A stretch of 64,000 bases of DNA from Legionella massiliensis. GTDB lineage: Bacteria > Pseudomonadota > Gammaproteobacteria > Legionellales > Legionellaceae. A model generated the notes under the pieces. The model was not told where the DNA came from, searched no databases, and was given only the letters and a program-made list of their open reading frames with translations. The position numbers and the translations under genes are program-made. Shown piece by piece: positions 1 through 9,065 of the stretch (positions are counted from its first letter, which is position 1; each line of letters starts with the position of its first letter). The stretch covers positions 620,001-684,000 of the forward strand of contig NZ_CCVW01000001.1 of assembly GCF_000756815.1 (NCBI RefSeq), given 5' to 3'.

Positions 1-1245
1 TGTACTATGAAATACAATCCCCGGGGTGTTCATAAGGCTGCGTCGATCCCTGGTTTTATTAATCGCCACCCCCTCGCTCCTGAAAATGCAAGTCAAGGCT
101 TTTTGCAAACTATGCATGAGCTGCAAAGTTATCTGGCTGAAATTACCGGCATGGCAGGGGTGTCACTGACACCTATGGCTGGCTCACAGGGAGAATTTGC
201 TGGTGTCGCAATGATTAAAGCTTACCACCAATCACGCGGCGACACGGGACGCGATGAGATGCTTATTCCTGACGCAGCTCATGGAACCAACCCGGCCTCA
301 GCGGCTATGTGCGGCTTTAAAATCGTCGAACTGGCTACCTCCAAAGATGGTGATCTTGATCTGGATGAGTTACGCCGTAAAGTTGGACCTAAAACAGCCG
401 GCATTATGCTTACAAACCCATCAACCTTGGGCTTGTTTATGCGCCAAATCAAAGAAATAGCTGCGGTTGTGCACCAAGCTGGTGGGCTTTTATATTATGA
501 CGGGGCAAATCTGAATGCTATTTTAGGCCGTGTAAGGCCGGGCGATATGGGCTTTGATGTCATGCATTTGAATTTACACAAAACCTTTGCTACCCCTCAT
601 GGGGGTGGTGGCCCAGGTGCTGGTCCTGTAGCTGTTGGCAAAAGACTGTTGCCACATTTACCCTTACCTACAGTGATTAAAGACGACAAGCACTATCGTT
701 GGGCTACTGCGAATGATATACCACAAAGTATTGGTCGTTTGTCTTGCTTTATGGGGAATGCGGGAATCCTGCTTCGCGCTTATTTTTACATCCGCGTATT
801 AGGAAAAACTGGCCTATTAAAGGTATCTGAATTTGCTACTTTGAATGCGAATTATTTACTTAGTGAATTAGAGAAGGCCGGATTTAATCCGGCTTATCCG
901 GGACGGCGTGCAACACATGAGTTTATTCTAACTCTGAATCAGGAAAAGAAAACTTATGGCGTTAATGCAATGGATTTTGCTAAGCGTTTGCTCGATTTTG
1001 GATTCCATGCCCCAACGACCTATTTCCCTCTGTTAGTGCCTGAATGTTTATTGATTGAACCGACAGAAACTGAATGTAAGGAGGAGTTAGATGGATTCAT
1101 TAGTGCCTTAGAGGCAATTCGCTATGAAGCCCAATCGAACCCCAATCTTTTAAGAGATGCCCCACATACCTTACCAGTGAAACGATTAGATGATGTCAAA
1201 GCTGCGCGGGAATTGGATCTGAATTATTTTGCTCACCAGGAATAG
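1..1245 (+). CDS. gcvPB: Glycine dehydrogenase (decarboxylating) subunit 2, 5'-truncated by the window edge
   Basis: This is the PLP-bearing subunit of the split P-protein of the glycine cleavage system. It decarboxylates glycine and passes the aminomethyl group to lipoyl-GcvH in the cytoplasm. The open frame runs through base 1, and the first codons read C-T before M-K-Y-N-P. That matches the family's internal SCTMKYNP stretch, so the ATG at 7 is internal and about 70-80 N-terminal residues lie outside the window. The PLP-lysine region [20 protein letters not shown] is visible, and the C-terminus is complete. The gcvPA, gcvH and gcvT genes would be expected upstream but cannot be seen. The first feature downstream is a composite palindromic repeat. 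Confidence 0.95.
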   Translation, partial: CTMKYNPRGVHKAASIPGFINRHPLAPENASQGFLQTMHELQSYLAEITGMAGVSLTPMAGSQGEFAGVAMIKAYHQSRGDTGRDEMLIPDAAHGTNPASAAMCGFKIVELATSKDGDLDLDELRRKVGPKTAGIMLTNPSTLGLFMRQIKEIAAVVHQAGGLLYYDGANLNAILGRVRPGDMGFDVMHLNLHKTFATPHGGGGPGAGPVAVGKRLLPHLPLPTVIKDDKHYRWATANDIPQSIGRLSCFMGNAGILLRAYFYIRVLGKTGLLKVSEFATLNANYLLSELEKAGFNPAYPGRRATHEFILTLNQEKKTYGVNAMDFAKRLLDFGFHAPTTYFPLLVPECLLIEPTETECKEELDGFISALEAIRYEAQSNPNLLRDAPHTLPVKRLDDVKAARELDLNYFAHQE

Positions 1246-1354
1246 TTAAGCGAGTTATAAAAGATAGCAGGCTGGGCTGAGAAGCCTAATGGCACTTAGA
1301 ACGCTGTGTAAAAAATGCTTTTTGCCTCCTCGCCACCTCGCACAGCGTGGGGGA

Positions 1355-1668
1355 TACTGCTATTAAGTTAAGGAAGGTTTTGTCATTCCCGCGAAGGCGG
1401 GAAACTATTTTTAGCTAAGCACAGTGCCAATGTAGAGATGGTTTCCCGCCTTCGCGGGAATGACAACTGCCCTTAACTTAACGTCAGTTATGGATAAGCA
1501 CTTATACCCTTGCCTACGTACCGCGCTTTATGCGCGGTATATAGGCGGAAAAATAAGGATGCTACCTCAAACCGTTCGGGCTGAGGAGGCCTTTAGGCCG
1601 TCTCGAAGCCTTGCTCTCTGCGGCTATAAAACCCCTTATCTATAACTGACGTTAACTTAATGGCAGTG
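1355..1668. repeat. Composite palindromic element (A-type and B-type modules) with 11-bp flanking duplication
   Basis: The outer ends read (t)actgctattaagttaag at 1355 and cttaacttaatggcagtg ending at 1668, which are inverted copies of each other. The left module (1356-1488) is the 135-bp A element seen at 44401 and 53454, in reverse orientation. It contains the inverted arms gtcattcccgcgaaggcggg and its complement. The right module (about 1473-1660) is bounded by inverted taacgtcagttatggataag-type ends. The flanks agcgtggggga (1344-1354) and agcgtggggaa (1669-1679) match at 10 of 11 positions and look like a target-site duplication. The rest of the 541-bp gap (1246-1343 and 1680-1786) holds another stretch shared with 44349-44400 and no gene. 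Confidence 0.8.
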
Positions 1669-1786
1669 AGCGTGGGGAACCTTTGGCGTATGAGCGGGAG
1701 CCAAGTCATTGGTGGTTGTATGCAATGAGCAGTTTGTACCAGATTGATTATACTTAACTTAAAACATGATGATATAAGTTATTAAA

Positions 1787-3016
1787 TTGAAAAAACAAAT
1801 CACATCAACTCTGTTCGCTCGACAAGCGATCTACGATAGCCTCAATCAGGTTTGCGCTTATGAGCTTTTGTATAGAGCTGGTGACTTGTTTCGAGCAAAT
1901 ATCGACCTCAGCAATGAGAAAGCGGGTGACGATGCGACTTCTTTTATTTTGTCCCATTTATTTACACATTTAGACATCAATACTATTGTTGGTGCTCATC
2001 CCGCATATATCAATTTTACACGTAATCATCTCTTGAAAAGGATACCAACCCTTTTACCTAAGAAGAAAGTAATTATCGAATTATTGGAAAACACGGTGAT
2101 TGATGAGTCCCTAATTGAAAGTGTAAAAAATCTCCGTGAGGACGGTTATCGCTTAGCGCTCGATGATTTTATTTTTCGCGAAGAGTTAGTGCCCTTGGTT
2201 GACCTAGCCGATGTTATTAAGATTGAGGTTTTAGGACTGAGCAAGGATGAAATTAAAAGACAAATAGCGCCACTGGTAGGAAGCAAGGCAAAATTGCTGG
2301 CTGAAAAAATTGAAAACAGGGACCAGCTGCTGCTTTGTAAGGAGCTGGGCTTTGAATTATTTCAAGGTTTTTTTCTCAATTACCCTGATCTAATACATGG
2401 TAATTTACTTTCTGAAAATAAAACTTATCTGCTGAAATTATTTGCTGAGATTTATGATGTTGATGTTCATATGGAACGAGTTGAGGAAATCATCTTACAA
2501 ATTCCAAAATTAAGCTATCAAGTTCTCCGATTAGCTAATTCTGCTGCTCTGTATAAAGGTAAAAAAATTGAGTCCCTTATGGATGCAATTAGGCAGTTAG
2601 GATTAATTCAAATACGAAACTGGCTAAGTTTGTTACTTGTATCCAGCTTGGATGATGTTGCTCCTGATTTATTGGAAAGGACGTTGATTCGCGCAAAAAT
2701 GTGCCAGAATCTAGCGACAATTTCAGAGCTGGCGAACCCGCATCAAGCCTATACAGTGGGTATGCTCTCTACACTAGACGCCATTTTAAATGAGACTATG
2801 CCTTCTTTGTTAGGCAAGATCCGTTTAAGTGATGAGTTGAATGAGGCACTACTAAAGCATCAGGGAGCACTAGGTTATCTTTTAGCAATGACACAATGGT
2901 TTGAGCAAGCTAATTTCTCTAAACTGGATTATGAAAAATTTAGCCCGGAAGACTACAATCAAGCCTATTTGGAAGGGATTGCTTATGCCAGTGCAGTATT
3001 GGAAGTAGCGAAATAG
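1787..3016 (+). CDS. EAL-HDOD (YuxH-type) signalling protein
   Basis: The two-domain architecture is typical of YuxH-like proteins: a degenerate c-di-GMP phosphodiesterase (EAL) domain at about residues 5-200 and an HDOD domain at about 205-400. The start ARQAIYDSLNQVCAYELLYR is characteristic, with ELL in place of EAL. Other phosphodiesterase landmarks persist: INFT, ELLE, LDDF, IKIE, AEKIE and FQGFF. HDOD landmarks such as LSYQVLRLANSA follow. Proteins of this family are usually regulatory or scaffold-like rather than clearly enzymatic, and activity here is unknown. The start is a TTG: the in-frame ATGs 21 and 18 bases upstream run into a TAA. A strong hairpin terminator follows the stop. 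Confidence 0.85.
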   Translation: MKKQITSTLFARQAIYDSLNQVCAYELLYRAGDLFRANIDLSNEKAGDDATSFILSHLFTHLDINTIVGAHPAYINFTRNHLLKRIPTLLPKKKVIIELLENTVIDESLIESVKNLREDGYRLALDDFIFREELVPLVDLADVIKIEVLGLSKDEIKRQIAPLVGSKAKLLAEKIENRDQLLLCKELGFELFQGFFLNYPDLIHGNLLSENKTYLLKLFAEIYDVDVHMERVEEIILQIPKLSYQVLRLANSAALYKGKKIESLMDAIRQLGLIQIRNWLSLLLVSSLDDVAPDLLERTLIRAKMCQNLATISELANPHQAYTVGMLSTLDAILNETMPSLLGKIRLSDELNEALLKHQGALGYLLAMTQWFEQANFSKLDYEKFSPEDYNQAYLEGIAYASAVLEVAK

Positions 3017-3094
3017 GTTAACTCACTGTTTTTAAATAAATAAGAAAAGCTCTTTGCTAGGGAAAAAAAATAAGTTATAACAGTCATAATTAAG

Positions 3095-3140
3095 CAACGC
3101 CCCTAAAGCTCCACAAAAGCTTTAGGGGCGTTGTTTATAT
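3095..3140 (+). terminator. Rho-independent terminator after the EAL-HDOD gene
   Basis: A perfect 16-bp stem (3095-3110 with 3118-3133; caacgcccctaaagct and its complement) encloses a 7-base loop and is followed by a short T-rich stretch. It lies 78 bases after the stop codon at 3016 and is well placed to end that transcript. Confidence 0.8.
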
Positions 3141-3238
3141 CAAGGATGGTAAATTAGGCAATTTTATGGAGATTGCCCTGAACAGAATGGAGGGTCAGAA
3201 TCCATACTGACAGAACAATTTTTTTCACGGAGTGAAAA

Positions 3239-3508
3239 ATGAATAATAAAGTATTTTCACAACGCTTTAATCGCGAGCTGTCCATGCTAGGCTTTCCCGA
3301 AGAAATTACGGAGAAAACTAAGGCAGTTTCCAAGGTTTTTGGTGTCACTCGCCATTTAGCAAATGCGATGATTTTTGGTCATTTACTGCCCTCTACGGAT
3401 CAGCTGGATAAGATAGCAGAAATATTAGAAGTTTGTCCTTTATGGCTCAGTGGCGCTACCGATAGGAAGAAAGCCTATCAGGGACGTGAAGCGGAAGAGG
3501 AGGTGTAA
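3239..3508 (+). CDS. Small XRE-type helix-turn-helix protein
   Basis: This 89-residue cytoplasmic protein fits a Cro/C1 (XRE) helix-turn-helix fold across about residues 8-72. The segment containing TKAVSKVFGVTRHLANAMI fits helices 2-3, and LPSTDQLDKIAEILEVCPLWL fits the typical last helices of phage-repressor-like regulators. The charged tail ends EAEEEV. A GGAG about 8 bases before the ATG supports this start. It stands alone between a terminator and the RMD1-like gene, so its operators and targets cannot be deduced. A role as transcriptional regulator is inferred from the fold only. Confidence 0.7.
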   Translation: MNNKVFSQRFNRELSMLGFPEEITEKTKAVSKVFGVTRHLANAMIFGHLLPSTDQLDKIAEILEVCPLWLSGATDRKKAYQGREAEEEV

Positions 3509-3724
3509 AGAGTGGTGAGCCCCTACCGAGGAACGGCTGTATTTCTCGCAACCTGCACTCAAATCCAACCGTTCGAGTAGATCTAAACATAGGAGACCTG
3601 AGCTATTACAGGTGTAGTCTATACTTACTTGAGGTATAATCGTCGCTATTTTAGCGCGTTGTGGTACAGATTATTATTTCAGCTGTGCCGCAAACTATAA
3701 ATTTTATTCAAGGGTTAGTTAATC

Positions 3725-4531
3725 ATGGAGTGCTTGAGTTACTGCATCGCCAATTCAATTGATCTGGCTCGTCTGGATGCTCATTTTAAAAGTGCTTTGC
3801 CGGGTTATCGTTCATCAAGATCACGCGATGTATTAAAACTAGGTCGCAATGATCAGAGTCAGTCACTGATTTTTGTTTTCAAAAATGGAACGGTTGTCTC
3901 CTGGGGCGTTAAACGTCATCAAGTCAAAACCTATCTTGATTCTATTCTCCCTTTCGCTGATAAACCCATTTCTTTTTTAGTACGAGATGAATTTAGTTAT
4001 CAAATCGGTCAAAAGACTGCAATTGAGCCGCACGATTATTTTGAGGTTGATTGCCTTACTATGGAGGCGGACAGTGAGGAGCTCAAACTAAGTTTTTCTT
4101 ACGGCTTTTCCCAGTCGGTCAAATTGCAGTATTTTGAAACGATCATTGAAGCTCTGATTGATAAATACACACCAATGATTCAAAGCCTTTCTCATCGTGG
4201 TCATATGCCAATAAGCCGTAATCAAATCCGGCAAGTCATTGGCGAGATTCTGGGTGCAAAAAGCGAGATGAATCTGATTTCCAACTTTCTTTATCACCCA
4301 AAATATTTTTGGCAGCACCCCACGTTGGAAGAATATTACATAATGCTGGAGCGCTATTTACATATCCAACGCCGTGTTAATGCAATAAACCATCGCTTAG
4401 ATACCTTGAATGAAATCTTTGATATGTTTAATGGCTATTTGGAAACTCGGCACTCTCATAGCTTGGAAATTATTATTATCGTATTGATTACAATAGAAAT
4501 TGTTTTTGACGTACTTAATTTTGTTTTCTAG
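3725..4531 (+). CDS. RMD1/YagE-family (DUF155) membrane-associated protein
   Basis: The 268-residue protein shows the landmarks of the RMD1/YagE (DUF155) family: VFKNGTVVSWGV near residue 60, the motif FWQHPTLEEYY around 198-208, the R-V-N-A-I-N-x-R-L-D segment, and one C-terminal hydrophobic helix (LEIIIIVLITIEIVFDVLNF) that ends the protein. Eukaryotic members are mitochondrial, and the molecular function of the bacterial ones is not established. The C-terminal helix suggests anchoring in the inner membrane with the bulk in the cytoplasm. The upstream gap of 216 bp holds no gene. Confidence 0.85.
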   Translation: MECLSYCIANSIDLARLDAHFKSALPGYRSSRSRDVLKLGRNDQSQSLIFVFKNGTVVSWGVKRHQVKTYLDSILPFADKPISFLVRDEFSYQIGQKTAIEPHDYFEVDCLTMEADSEELKLSFSYGFSQSVKLQYFETIIEALIDKYTPMIQSLSHRGHMPISRNQIRQVIGEILGAKSEMNLISNFLYHPKYFWQHPTLEEYYIMLERYLHIQRRVNAINHRLDTLNEIFDMFNGYLETRHSHSLEIIIIVLITIEIVFDVLNFVF

Positions 4532-4651
4532 ATTGAGCTCCTAATTTACTTACAACCTTTTGAAAAATATATATAACTTATAATCCCAATCCCTAAAGTG
4601 CTTAAAATTTTTACTATACTATAGAAGGATGGGGTAATATGGAGATTTACG

Positions 4652-4843
4652 ATGAATAAGAAGGATAATGGCGATGAAGGACCTGGTCTTATTGCAATTC
4701 TGATTATTATCGTTTTAGCTGCCGTAGGCCTATATTATTTTTTTTCACATCGCCCACCAACAGCCTTAAATATTGATGATAATCCCAATGCGCCTCTTGA
4801 GGCGCCTGCTTCGCTCGATAATGATGGGGGTAATGAAGAGTAA
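4652..4843 (+). CDS. Small single-pass membrane protein, unknown function
   Basis: A 63-residue protein with a charged, Gly-containing N-terminus (MNKKDNGDEGPG), one hydrophobic helix at about residues 13-32 (LIAILIIIVLAAVGLYYFF), then an acidic Pro/Asn/Asp-rich tail ending NEE. A GGAG sits about 10 bases before the ATG. No family is recognised. Its length, ribosome binding site and coherent single-helix design favour a real gene over chance. No partner is suggested by its neighbours. Confidence 0.6.
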   Translation: MNKKDNGDEGPGLIAILIIIVLAAVGLYYFFSHRPPTALNIDDNPNAPLEAPASLDNDGGNEE

Positions 4844-5003
4844 GGCGTTCACTCCTTATTCACCGAAAGTCTGTATTTGGCTCATCTAACGAGAAAAACC
4901 AGCTTTTTACCAACCCCTAGTTGCAGCGAAAAATAACCCGAATACAAAAAGGTATGAAATTTGTTAGAATGTGTAATACTTTTTTATTTGAAACAAGAAA
5001 ATC

Positions 5004-5873
5004 ATGCTTATTTGTAATAATCAACTTAGTACTGCCGAGCTAAAAGCCCTTGATAACCTGGCATCCCGCTGTCGTGCAGTAGATGGAGATTTACCTCCAC
5101 TATATACGCACATTCTTGAGCAAAAACGCCTCACTGATAATAATTTTCTTTATTTTCATGAAGATAACTTGATAGGCTTTTTAAGCATCTACTTTTTCTA
5201 TACTAATGCCTGTGAAGTCAGTGTCATGATTTCGCCTGCTCATCGACGTCGAGGATTTGCAAAGCAGCTGATTAAGGCCGCATTACCCGTTTTGCTTGCA
5301 AAACAAGTGGATACTTTGCTTTTCTCAACACCTGCGGTGGTTAATGAGGGTTGGCTCACACGTCTTGGCTTGCACTATCAAAATAGTGAATACCATATGG
5401 AGCGCAACAGTTATGAACCTATTTTGATTAGCAAACATGCTTTGACGATTCGCAAGGCAACAGAAGCTGATATACCCGCTTTATGTGCTATCGATGAGCA
5501 GTGTTTTCCCGTTGATCCGGAAGATATGCCGATGCGTTTTATCAATCTGATGAATGATAGTATCTATTCAGTGATGATAGCCTTAAAAGGTAGTAAGGCC
5601 GTAGGAAAGGCTCATATTCGTTGGCAAAGCGAGGAGGCTGTTCTCTCTGACATAGCCGTCATGCCTGAGTACCAAAGCCGAGGTTTTGGTAGTGAATTAT
5701 TAGCTTATTGTATCAATCATGCTCTGATGCTAGGTAAAACTAAGCTTGCTCTTGATGTTGAAACTTCGAATCACAGTGCGCTTAATCTTTATACTCGACA
5801 TGATTTTAAATCTGTAAATGCCATTGACTTTTGGGCCATCAGTACCGAAAAATTGTGCGCACTTTTAAAGTAA
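5004..5873 (+). CDS. Tandem-domain GNAT N-acetyltransferase
   Basis: Two GNAT folds lie in one 289-residue chain. The first (about 1-135) has the acetyl-CoA-binding motif A as SPAHRRRGFAKQLI. The second (about 148-289) has it as MPEYQSRGFGSELL, with the typical late segment NHSALNLYTRHDF. The first domain is the more divergent and may be structural, as in other double-GNAT enzymes. The acceptor substrate cannot be predicted; small molecule or protein are both possible. The start follows an A-rich stretch (caagaaaatc) with no strong Shine-Dalgarno. The stop runs directly into a fragment of a repeat end (about 5872-5892). Confidence 0.85.
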   Translation: MLICNNQLSTAELKALDNLASRCRAVDGDLPPLYTHILEQKRLTDNNFLYFHEDNLIGFLSIYFFYTNACEVSVMISPAHRRRGFAKQLIKAALPVLLAKQVDTLLFSTPAVVNEGWLTRLGLHYQNSEYHMERNSYEPILISKHALTIRKATEADIPALCAIDEQCFPVDPEDMPMRFINLMNDSIYSVMIALKGSKAVGKAHIRWQSEEAVLSDIAVMPEYQSRGFGSELLAYCINHALMLGKTKLALDVETSNHSALNLYTRHDFKSVNAIDFWAISTEKLCALLK

Positions 5874-5910
5874 CGTCAGTTATGGATAAGAGTTTAAACG
5901 ACTCTTATCT
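5872..5910. repeat. B-type repeat end with small hairpin
   Basis: The sequence taacgtcagttatggataag is the same end motif found in inverted pairs in the composite element at 1473-1660. Here it is followed by a compact inverted repeat (gataagagt at 5884 and actcttatc). Its position between the GNAT gene and the hydrolase gene suggests it may also act as a weak terminator or processing hairpin, but no T-run follows. Confidence 0.5.
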
Positions 5911-5926
5911 AAAGTAAGGTTTTCCT

Positions 5927-7141
5927 ATGAAAAAACTAATAATTACGCTTTTAGCAGCTTCCTCAATGGCTTTTGCCGATCCCGTCCAGGAAAAGCAACA
6001 GGGCGATGATAATTCCATTAATAGCATTATCAATTCACATTTACAGCGCTATCGTAAACAAGAGATGTTAAGTGCTATTCAGGTTTCGATAAAAACGAAA
6101 GATAAAATCAATTCTTATGCTCTGGGCACTCGTGCCAACAATAGTGAGGAAGCAATTTCTACTCGAGATCTTTTCGATCTTGGCAGCATTACCAAATCAT
6201 TTACCGCCGCTTTAGCAGTCCTTGCTGAGTCTGAGGGGAAGATTAAACTGGATTCACCGCTTAGTGATTACCTACGTGAATATCCTAATTGGGGCTCACT
6301 TAGCCTAACAAAATTGCTCAATATGAGTACCGGAATTCCAAATTACTCTGATAGTCCTAGGATCAATTATTTATTTAGTAAAAATATTCAGCGCAGTTGG
6401 AGCCCGACTGAGTTAATCGATTTGGTCTACACAAAAAATTTTAATCCGCCATTAAAGCCGGGTTATTTTTATAGTAATACCGGTTATGTGCTAGTCGCGA
6501 TGATTCTTGCTAATAAGTACAACGATAGTTTTGCAAATCTTTTGGATGAAAAAATTCTTAAGCCGCTTGACCTGAAAAATACCTTCTACCCAGTACCGAA
6601 CTATAGACCCGAGGTTCTACAACGCATGGTAAGAGGTTATGCCTATAACGTTTATGATAATCCTGAACTTGTAGGGCAAGATGTCACCGAGAATAGTTTA
6701 AGTTGGGCTGGCCCGGCTGGTGCTCTTGTTGCTAATAGTGAAGATGTTATTCACTGGGTAGAGCATTTATTTATCGATGATAAGTTGTTAACCCGCCAGC
6801 AAAAAGATGAAATGCAGAAACTTGTTTCTACAGAAACGGGCAAACTCCTGGCAATAACGAATAGTGATGAGCCTCGAGGTTTTGGTTTAGGCGTTGTTCA
6901 AGCTTACAATAGCAAAATAGGTCATTATTGGTTTTATGAAGGTAAAACCTTAGGTTATCGCTCCTTTTATTTCTATGTACCCTGTAATCAGGTTATTATT
7001 AGCGCTCTTTTTAATAGCGTGACCAATAGTGAAAACGATCATGGTCATGAGCTTATTCAAGCGCTCTATAATTATATCCTTAAACAGGATCAGTCATTGA
7101 ATTGTAGAGCTGAAAAAACGAGCGGCAAGAATTCAGCTTGA
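5927..7141 (+). CDS. Exported serine hydrolase, class C beta-lactamase / DD-peptidase fold
   Basis: The 404-residue protein begins with a signal peptide (MKKLIITLLAASSMAFA) and then a beta-lactamase-family (Pfam Beta-lactamase type) domain. The nucleophile motif SxxK is S87-I-T-K90 and YxN is Y182-S-N184. The third active-site element is around E338-G-K-T-L-G343. The family includes DD-carboxypeptidases, esterases and class C beta-lactamases; sequence alone does not choose among these. The likely site is the periplasm. It is one of two genes of this fold within 6 kb, and unlike the one at 11059 it keeps all catalytic residues. Confidence 0.85.
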   Translation: MKKLIITLLAASSMAFADPVQEKQQGDDNSINSIINSHLQRYRKQEMLSAIQVSIKTKDKINSYALGTRANNSEEAISTRDLFDLGSITKSFTAALAVLAESEGKIKLDSPLSDYLREYPNWGSLSLTKLLNMSTGIPNYSDSPRINYLFSKNIQRSWSPTELIDLVYTKNFNPPLKPGYFYSNTGYVLVAMILANKYNDSFANLLDEKILKPLDLKNTFYPVPNYRPEVLQRMVRGYAYNVYDNPELVGQDVTENSLSWAGPAGALVANSEDVIHWVEHLFIDDKLLTRQQKDEMQKLVSTETGKLLAITNSDEPRGFGLGVVQAYNSKIGHYWFYEGKTLGYRSFYFYVPCNQVIISALFNSVTNSENDHGHELIQALYNYILKQDQSLNCRAEKTSGKNSA

Positions 7142-7207
7142 CAGCTTTTCTATCACACCTTTAGTATGGCGTTTTATTGCGAAAGGAAAGCGCTAAGAGG
7201 ATAAGGA

Positions 7208-8431
7208 ATGAAAAAACGGGTTGTAATTACAGGAATGGAAATAGTTTCTTCCATTGGTAACGGACTTGAAGCCTTCTGGCAAGCAGCTCTAAACGGGCAA
7301 TGCGGTATAAAACGCATAGAAAGCTATGATCCAAGTCCTTATCCCACACAAATCGCTGGGGAAATTAGAGATTTGTCACTGGCGCATTTGCCTGAATTTG
7401 ATAAGTCCAAGCGCTATCCTCGAGCTGCTCAATATGCACTCTATTGTGCCCATCATGCGATTGAGCGCTCAGGTTTAACTGCCACTGAGCTAGCCAATGC
7501 CGGTACTTATATTGGTACTAGCCTAGGAGGGACTCCCGAGCTGGAAGCAGCCTATCAGTCTTTTTTTACTGAAAGCTGGAAAAAAATTCCTGCCCTGAGT
7601 GTCATTCGAGGCATGCCAAATTCAATTGCAAACCATGTGGCAATTGCCTTTGGTTTGGGTGGTCCTAACTCAACAATTTCCAATGCCTGCGTCTCTTCAG
7701 CAGAGGCGATAGGGAATGCTTATCAGCAAATCGTAAATGGCAGACTTAGCACAGTGCTCTGCGGTGGAACGGAATCGCTAATTTGGGAAACCATAATGGC
7801 TGCCTGGTGTAAACTGCGTGTGATGTCTACCCAAAATGAGAGGCCTGAATTAGCCTGTCGTCCCTTCGATAAGAATCGTGACGGCATGGTTATGGCGGAT
7901 GGCGCTGGTGTTTTAATCCTCGAAGAGTTGCAGCAGGCCAAAGCAAGAGGGGCAAAAATTTACGCGGAAATTATAGGCTTTGGTGGTAGCTGCGATGCCT
8001 ATCATGTGACTGCCCCTACTATGCAAGGCCAGGTTCGTGCTATTAACTCAGCTCTTGATGATGCTAAATTAAGTATGGGTGATGTTCAATACATTAACGC
8101 CCATGGGACTGGGACACAATTAAATGACATTACTGAAACAGAAACAATAAAAGCTGTTTTTGGCAAACGGGCTTATGAAATACCTATTACGGCACAGAAA
8201 GCCATGACTGGTCATGCGATAGGTGCTGCAGGTGTTATGGAGATTATTGCAACAACACTTAGTTTACAACATGATATCTTATTGCCGACAATCAATTTAA
8301 ATGAGGCTGATCCTGCTTGCGATCTGGATTATGTGGCTCATGATGCCCGTAAACAACAAATTGACATTGCTCTATCCAATCATTTCGCCTTTGGCGGCGC
8401 AAATGCTGCTTTATTATTGAAGCGATTTTAA
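7208..8431 (+). CDS. Beta-ketoacyl-ACP synthase, FabF-like (KAS II type)
   Basis: The 407-residue thiolase-fold condensing enzyme elongates acyl-ACP with malonyl-ACP. The catalytic triad is complete: Cys161 in NACVSSAEA, His299 in NAHGTGTQLND, and His336 in KAMTGHAIGAAG. Length and motifs fit the FabF/KAS II group. It is not next to acpP, fabG or fabD, so it is probably an accessory synthase rather than the housekeeping fabF, and no symbol is assigned. A ribosome binding site (agaggataagg) precedes the ATG. A hairpin with a T-run follows. Confidence 0.9.
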   Translation: MKKRVVITGMEIVSSIGNGLEAFWQAALNGQCGIKRIESYDPSPYPTQIAGEIRDLSLAHLPEFDKSKRYPRAAQYALYCAHHAIERSGLTATELANAGTYIGTSLGGTPELEAAYQSFFTESWKKIPALSVIRGMPNSIANHVAIAFGLGGPNSTISNACVSSAEAIGNAYQQIVNGRLSTVLCGGTESLIWETIMAAWCKLRVMSTQNERPELACRPFDKNRDGMVMADGAGVLILEELQQAKARGAKIYAEIIGFGGSCDAYHVTAPTMQGQVRAINSALDDAKLSMGDVQYINAHGTGTQLNDITETETIKAVFGKRAYEIPITAQKAMTGHAIGAAGVMEIIATTLSLQHDILLPTINLNEADPACDLDYVAHDARKQQIDIALSNHFAFGGANAALLLKRF

Positions 8432-8494
8432 TGCTAAGAATGAGCTGATCGAAACAAAAGCAACGAGATTCACGCAACCTTTTGCTGCCACTAC

Positions 8495-8539
8495 CCTCCT
8501 TGCAATTACTGCTCTCAGTAGAAGGAGGTTGTATTTTTT
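8495..8539 (+). terminator. Probable terminator after the FabF-like gene
   Basis: The arms cctcctt (8495) and aaggagg (8522) enclose a second short inverted pair (tactg...cagta), and a run of six T follows at 8534. The stem is modest and the loop large, so confidence is moderate. Confidence 0.45.
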
Positions 8540-8589
8540 GTAAAACATGATTTAACATTGATCTCTTTGGATTTTAAAGAGCCTTGTTA

Positions 8590-8862
8590 ATGAAAAAATT
8601 ATACATTCTACTGTTTGCCTCACTCTGTCTCGTTTCCCTTGGTTATGCCAGTAAATTAAGCAAATACATGCACAAGGCAGATGCGCAAGATCAGGCGCGC
8701 CAACAGCAAGAATGGCGGCGAGATATGGATTTCAATGATCTGGCTTTTCGGTTGGTTAGACGCTATACCGATGATCATGGTCAACGCTGTCGAGACTATG
8801 AATTTAGAGCTCGCTCCAATCCATATCGCCATGGTTATTACACTGTTTGTGACGAGCGTTAA
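8590..8862 (+). CDS. Small exported protein with two-cysteine C-terminal module
   Basis: The start chosen is the ATG at 8590 (MKKLYILLFASLCLVSLGYA), not the TTG two codons upstream, because a standard signal peptide then begins directly. The mature part is about 70 residues, basic and aromatic, with QRCRDYEFRA followed by YYTVCDE. The spacing C-R-x-Y...C resembles the C-terminal module of rickettsial 17-kDa surface-antigen-like proteins. That similarity is from memory and weak. A periplasmic or envelope location is inferred. Confidence 0.65.
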   Translation: MKKLYILLFASLCLVSLGYASKLSKYMHKADAQDQARQQQEWRRDMDFNDLAFRLVRRYTDDHGQRCRDYEFRARSNPYRHGYYTVCDER

Positions 8863-8878
8863 ATTGCCCCTACATTTC

Positions 8879-8968
8879 GTCATCCTGAGTGTAGAGAGAG
8901 AGCTCCGGGATTGACACTGTGCTGCATTCAGGAGATGTCTCACTACGCTCGACATGACGTAGGTCTTT
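8879..8968. repeat. F-family palindromic repeat, divergent copy
   Basis: The arms cgtcatcctgag and its partner near catgacg, with the central gggattgacactgtgctgcattcagg, match the F family seen at 14792, 20768, 21425, 41693 and 42555. This copy combines a degenerate left arm with the 'gagatgtctcactacgctcgacatgacg' right arm. It fills most of the gap before the PbgA-like gene. Confidence 0.7.
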
Positions 8969-9065
8969 GGAGGGCAGATTACGTTTTGAAAAGTCACTTG
9001 AAAAATAGTTTGGAAACTGGAATATTGGGGCTATTGATTCAATACACTTTCCCAGTTGTTCACCC

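Noticed and set aside
1460..1645. 61-codon open frame
   Set aside because: It lies wholly inside the palindromic composite repeat and has no ribosome site or protein-like composition.
8656..8997. 113-codon minus-strand open frame
   Set aside because: It is antisense to the small exported protein and an F repeat; the plus-strand gene has a signal peptide.
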